40,626 nucleotides of DNA from IMG/VR virus record IMGVR_UViG_3300017437_000024, positions 1 through 40,626 of that record, one strand, 5' to 3'. The notes under the pieces were generated by a model, which was not told the DNA's origin, searched no databases, and worked only from the letters and a program-made list of their open reading frames with translations. The position numbers and the translations under genes were made by a program. Positions 39,640 to 40,626 of this stretch are shown one piece after another. The stretch is from a virus. Positions within the stretch are counted from its first letter, which is position 1; every line of letters begins with the position of its first letter.

Positions 39640-39784
39640 ACATGGAAGATATCTAAGTGGTAAGTGGTGTTGCTTGGTTTGTTTTGCCGATAAGAACCGA
39701 GATCAATTAAAAAAATCGGCAGAAAAAATTGAATTTGAATCTGAAATGGCGGATATGGATTTAAGAAGACTAACTCAAAGATAA
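39623..39784 (+). CDS. Small Cys-rich protein, 53 aa
   Basis: CEHG followed by CCLVC, then a charged helix (DQLKKSAEKIEFESEMADMDLRR). Starts 17 bases inside the upstream gene; the ATG at 39623 excludes frame shadowing by that gene. Confidence 0.5.
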   Translation: MENLCEHGRYLSGKWCCLVCFADKNRDQLKKSAEKIEFESEMADMDLRRLTQR

Positions 39785-39785
39785 T

Positions 39786-39968
39786 ATGCTTCAAGGTTTT
39801 CGGATGGATCGGGACTATTGTAATGGCAAGCCGGTCTATGATAAAAAGTCGGCGGTCACCGCCCGAAATAAACGATGGAAGGAGGACCATATTAAATTAA
39901 GAATATACCCCTGTTTTCAATGCAACGGTTGGCATCTTACCAGTCAAGAAAAGTTTTCCACAACTTAG
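39786..39968 (+). CDS. Zinc-finger protein with CxxC...WHLTS, 60 aa
   Basis: RIYPCFQCNGWHLTS is a motif common in small phage/bacterial zinc-binding proteins (Y-x-C-x-x-C-G-x-W-H-L-T). The basic N-terminal half could bind nucleic acid. The 3' end carries the DnaA-box-like TTTTCCACA. Confidence 0.65.
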   Translation: MLQGFRMDRDYCNGKPVYDKKSAVTARNKRWKEDHIKLRIYPCFQCNGWHLTSQEKFSTT

Positions 39969-40000
39969 GTATTTGCAAAGAGTTGGCAATATGTTATACT
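39954..40000 (+). promoter_or_regulatory. DnaA-box-linked promoter, predicted leaderless
   Basis: TTTTCCACA (39954-39962), TTGCAA (39973-39978), 16-base spacer, TATACT (39995-40000). The box-to-minus-10 distance is 41 bases. The GTG start at 40008 lies 7 bases after the -10. Confidence 0.6.
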
Positions 40001-40007
40001 TAAGAAA

Positions 40008-40301
40008 GTGATAAATATAAAAGAACCATTTTATACGGCTGGTAAAAAGTTTGGTTGGCAGGGAAAGTCTATAGGATTGGGAATAAATCTTAGATTATTA
40101 GATGGGGACGGAGATTTGGAATTGACGGTCGGAGACTCAAAAGACATTTGGACAATCAATAAAAATAAGGCCAGAGAATTAGTTAATAGATACCAATCCT
40201 ACTATCAGGCAAGAGGAACTAGATTGGGAGTTTTGCCTTGGTATGAGTTTGAGAAAGTTCAAGAAAAGGTCGTGGAGGTGGTTCAACCAGCAATGTTATG
40301 A
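40008..40301 (+). CDS. Hypothetical protein, 97 aa
   Basis: GTG start 7 bases after a -10 box. The protein is alpha/beta with FYTAGKKFGWQGKSIGLGIN and DSKDIWTINKNKARELVNRY. No family recognised. Overlaps the next start by 4 bases. Confidence 0.6.
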   Translation: MINIKEPFYTAGKKFGWQGKSIGLGINLRLLDGDGDLELTVGDSKDIWTINKNKARELVNRYQSYYQARGTRLGVLPWYEFEKVQEKVVEVVQPAML

Positions 40302-40480
40302 ATCATGAAAGATTTGGTCAGGACTGTCCGATGTGCGGCCGGCAGGAAGCTACGATCGTTCGGGAAGTCTGTATTAAGGGCGGCGATCCGATCTGGGCCG
40401 GAAAAGCGGCGGTGTGTCAAAATGTAAGGTGCTCCGGATATATTAACTTAAATAAAGTGCCTCAATGGATAAGAATATAA
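40298..40480 (+). CDS. Zinc-ribbon protein, 60 aa
   Basis: CPMCGRQEA at the N-terminus and CQNVRCSGY near the C-terminus, a zinc ribbon. Starts within the upstream stop (ATGA). Last complete gene before the join. Confidence 0.6.
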   Translation: MNHERFGQDCPMCGRQEATIVREVCIKGGDPIWAGKAAVCQNVRCSGYINLNKVPQWIRI

Positions 40481-40486
40481 AAATTT

Positions 40487-40626
40487 ATGAAAACTAAAAT
40501 ACAAATTCAATCTATATTCGGAGATGTATTGTTTGAGTTGGAAAAAGAAAACAATACTGTTAGAGACACCCTTGAAGAAGCGATTAGAAATTCTGCCAAT
40601 CTTGACTCTGCCGACCTTCGCTCTGC
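40487..40626 (+). CDS. Pentapeptide-repeat protein, 5' part (continues at base 1)
   Basis: ATG 40487 gives MKTKIQIQSIFGDVLFELEK and continues in frame into base 2 of the window. The last 99 bases repeat positions 1-99. With the 3' part it is one intact gene. Confidence 0.8.
   Translation, partial: MKTKIQIQSIFGDVLFELEKENNTVRDTLEEAIRNSANLDSADLRS
40528..40626 (+). repeat. Terminal direct repeat, right copy
   Basis: Identical to 1-99; lies inside the pentapeptide gene rather than between genes. Confidence 0.95.

Noticed and set aside
1-40626. Recoded TGA (glycine or tryptophan) as in some CPR hosts and phages
   Set aside because: TGA ends many genes in ATGA overlaps, and conserved proteins have no internal TGA.
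1-40626. Genes on the minus strand
   Set aside because: All longer minus-strand frames mirror + strand genes and contain no recognisable motif.

Overview
The window looks like the complete genome of a short-tailed, tailed-phage-like virus. All genes lie on the + strand. The last 99 bases (40528-40626) repeat the first 99 exactly, and one pentapeptide-repeat gene runs across that join, so this is most simply a circular (or circularly permuted/terminally redundant) contig with a unit of about 40.5 kb. TGA, TAA and TAG all act as ordinary stops. No integrase, repressor, DNA polymerase, primase or helicase is recognisable, so a strictly lytic phage leaning on host replication is the simplest reading. 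The host is a peptidoglycan-bearing bacterium. The small transglycosylase, the A/T-rich leaders without Shine-Dalgarno sequence and the DnaA-box-linked promoters would fit a Patescibacteria/CPR-type host, but that is inference.

Layout. 1-4.7 kb: a pentapeptide-repeat protein, many tiny zinc-ribbon proteins, a PD-(D/E)XK exonuclease, a possible ssDNA-binding protein and an HNH/NinG-like nuclease. 4.7-7.3 kb: two small glycosyltransferases and a ParB-methyltransferase fusion. 7.3-15.1 kb: packaging and head module: TerS overlapping TerL by 143 bases, portal, small head proteins, scaffold candidate and an N4-gp56-type major capsid gene split by a group I intron with a LAGLIDADG endonuclease, then a free-standing HNH gene whose start lies in a hairpin. 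15.2-27.1 kb: a 12-kb sugar island with its own promoter and terminator, coding for nucleotide-sugar enzymes (RmlB/RmlD-like, a WbpB/WbpE/WbpD/WbpI-like set) and several glycosyltransferases, one a three-domain fusion. 27.2-36.1 kb: adaptor, repeat fibre, lectin-like and nozzle-like tail proteins and two internal virion (ejection) candidates. 36.1-38.1 kb: lysis module with XhlA-like and holin-like membrane proteins, an M23 endopeptidase and a membrane-anchored transglycosylase. 38.3-39.4 kb: a compact region with promoters, terminators, at least two candidate small RNAs, a tRNA-Tyr-like cloverleaf and a switch-like RNA. 39.4-40.6 kb: more small zinc-ribbon genes leading back to the pentapeptide gene.

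Three patterns stand out. (1) Four homing endonuclease genes have invaded the genome, and three have a sigma70-like promoter whose -10 box ends 6-7 bases before the start codon, implying leaderless transcripts. The fourth has a hairpin that would hide its start codon only in read-through capsid transcripts. (2) Three promoters carry a DnaA-box-like 9-mer 40-42 bases upstream of the -10 box. (3) The sugar island contains a nearly complete route to a 2,3-diacetamido sugar acid plus its transferases, which would let the phage decorate its virion or remodel the host surface.
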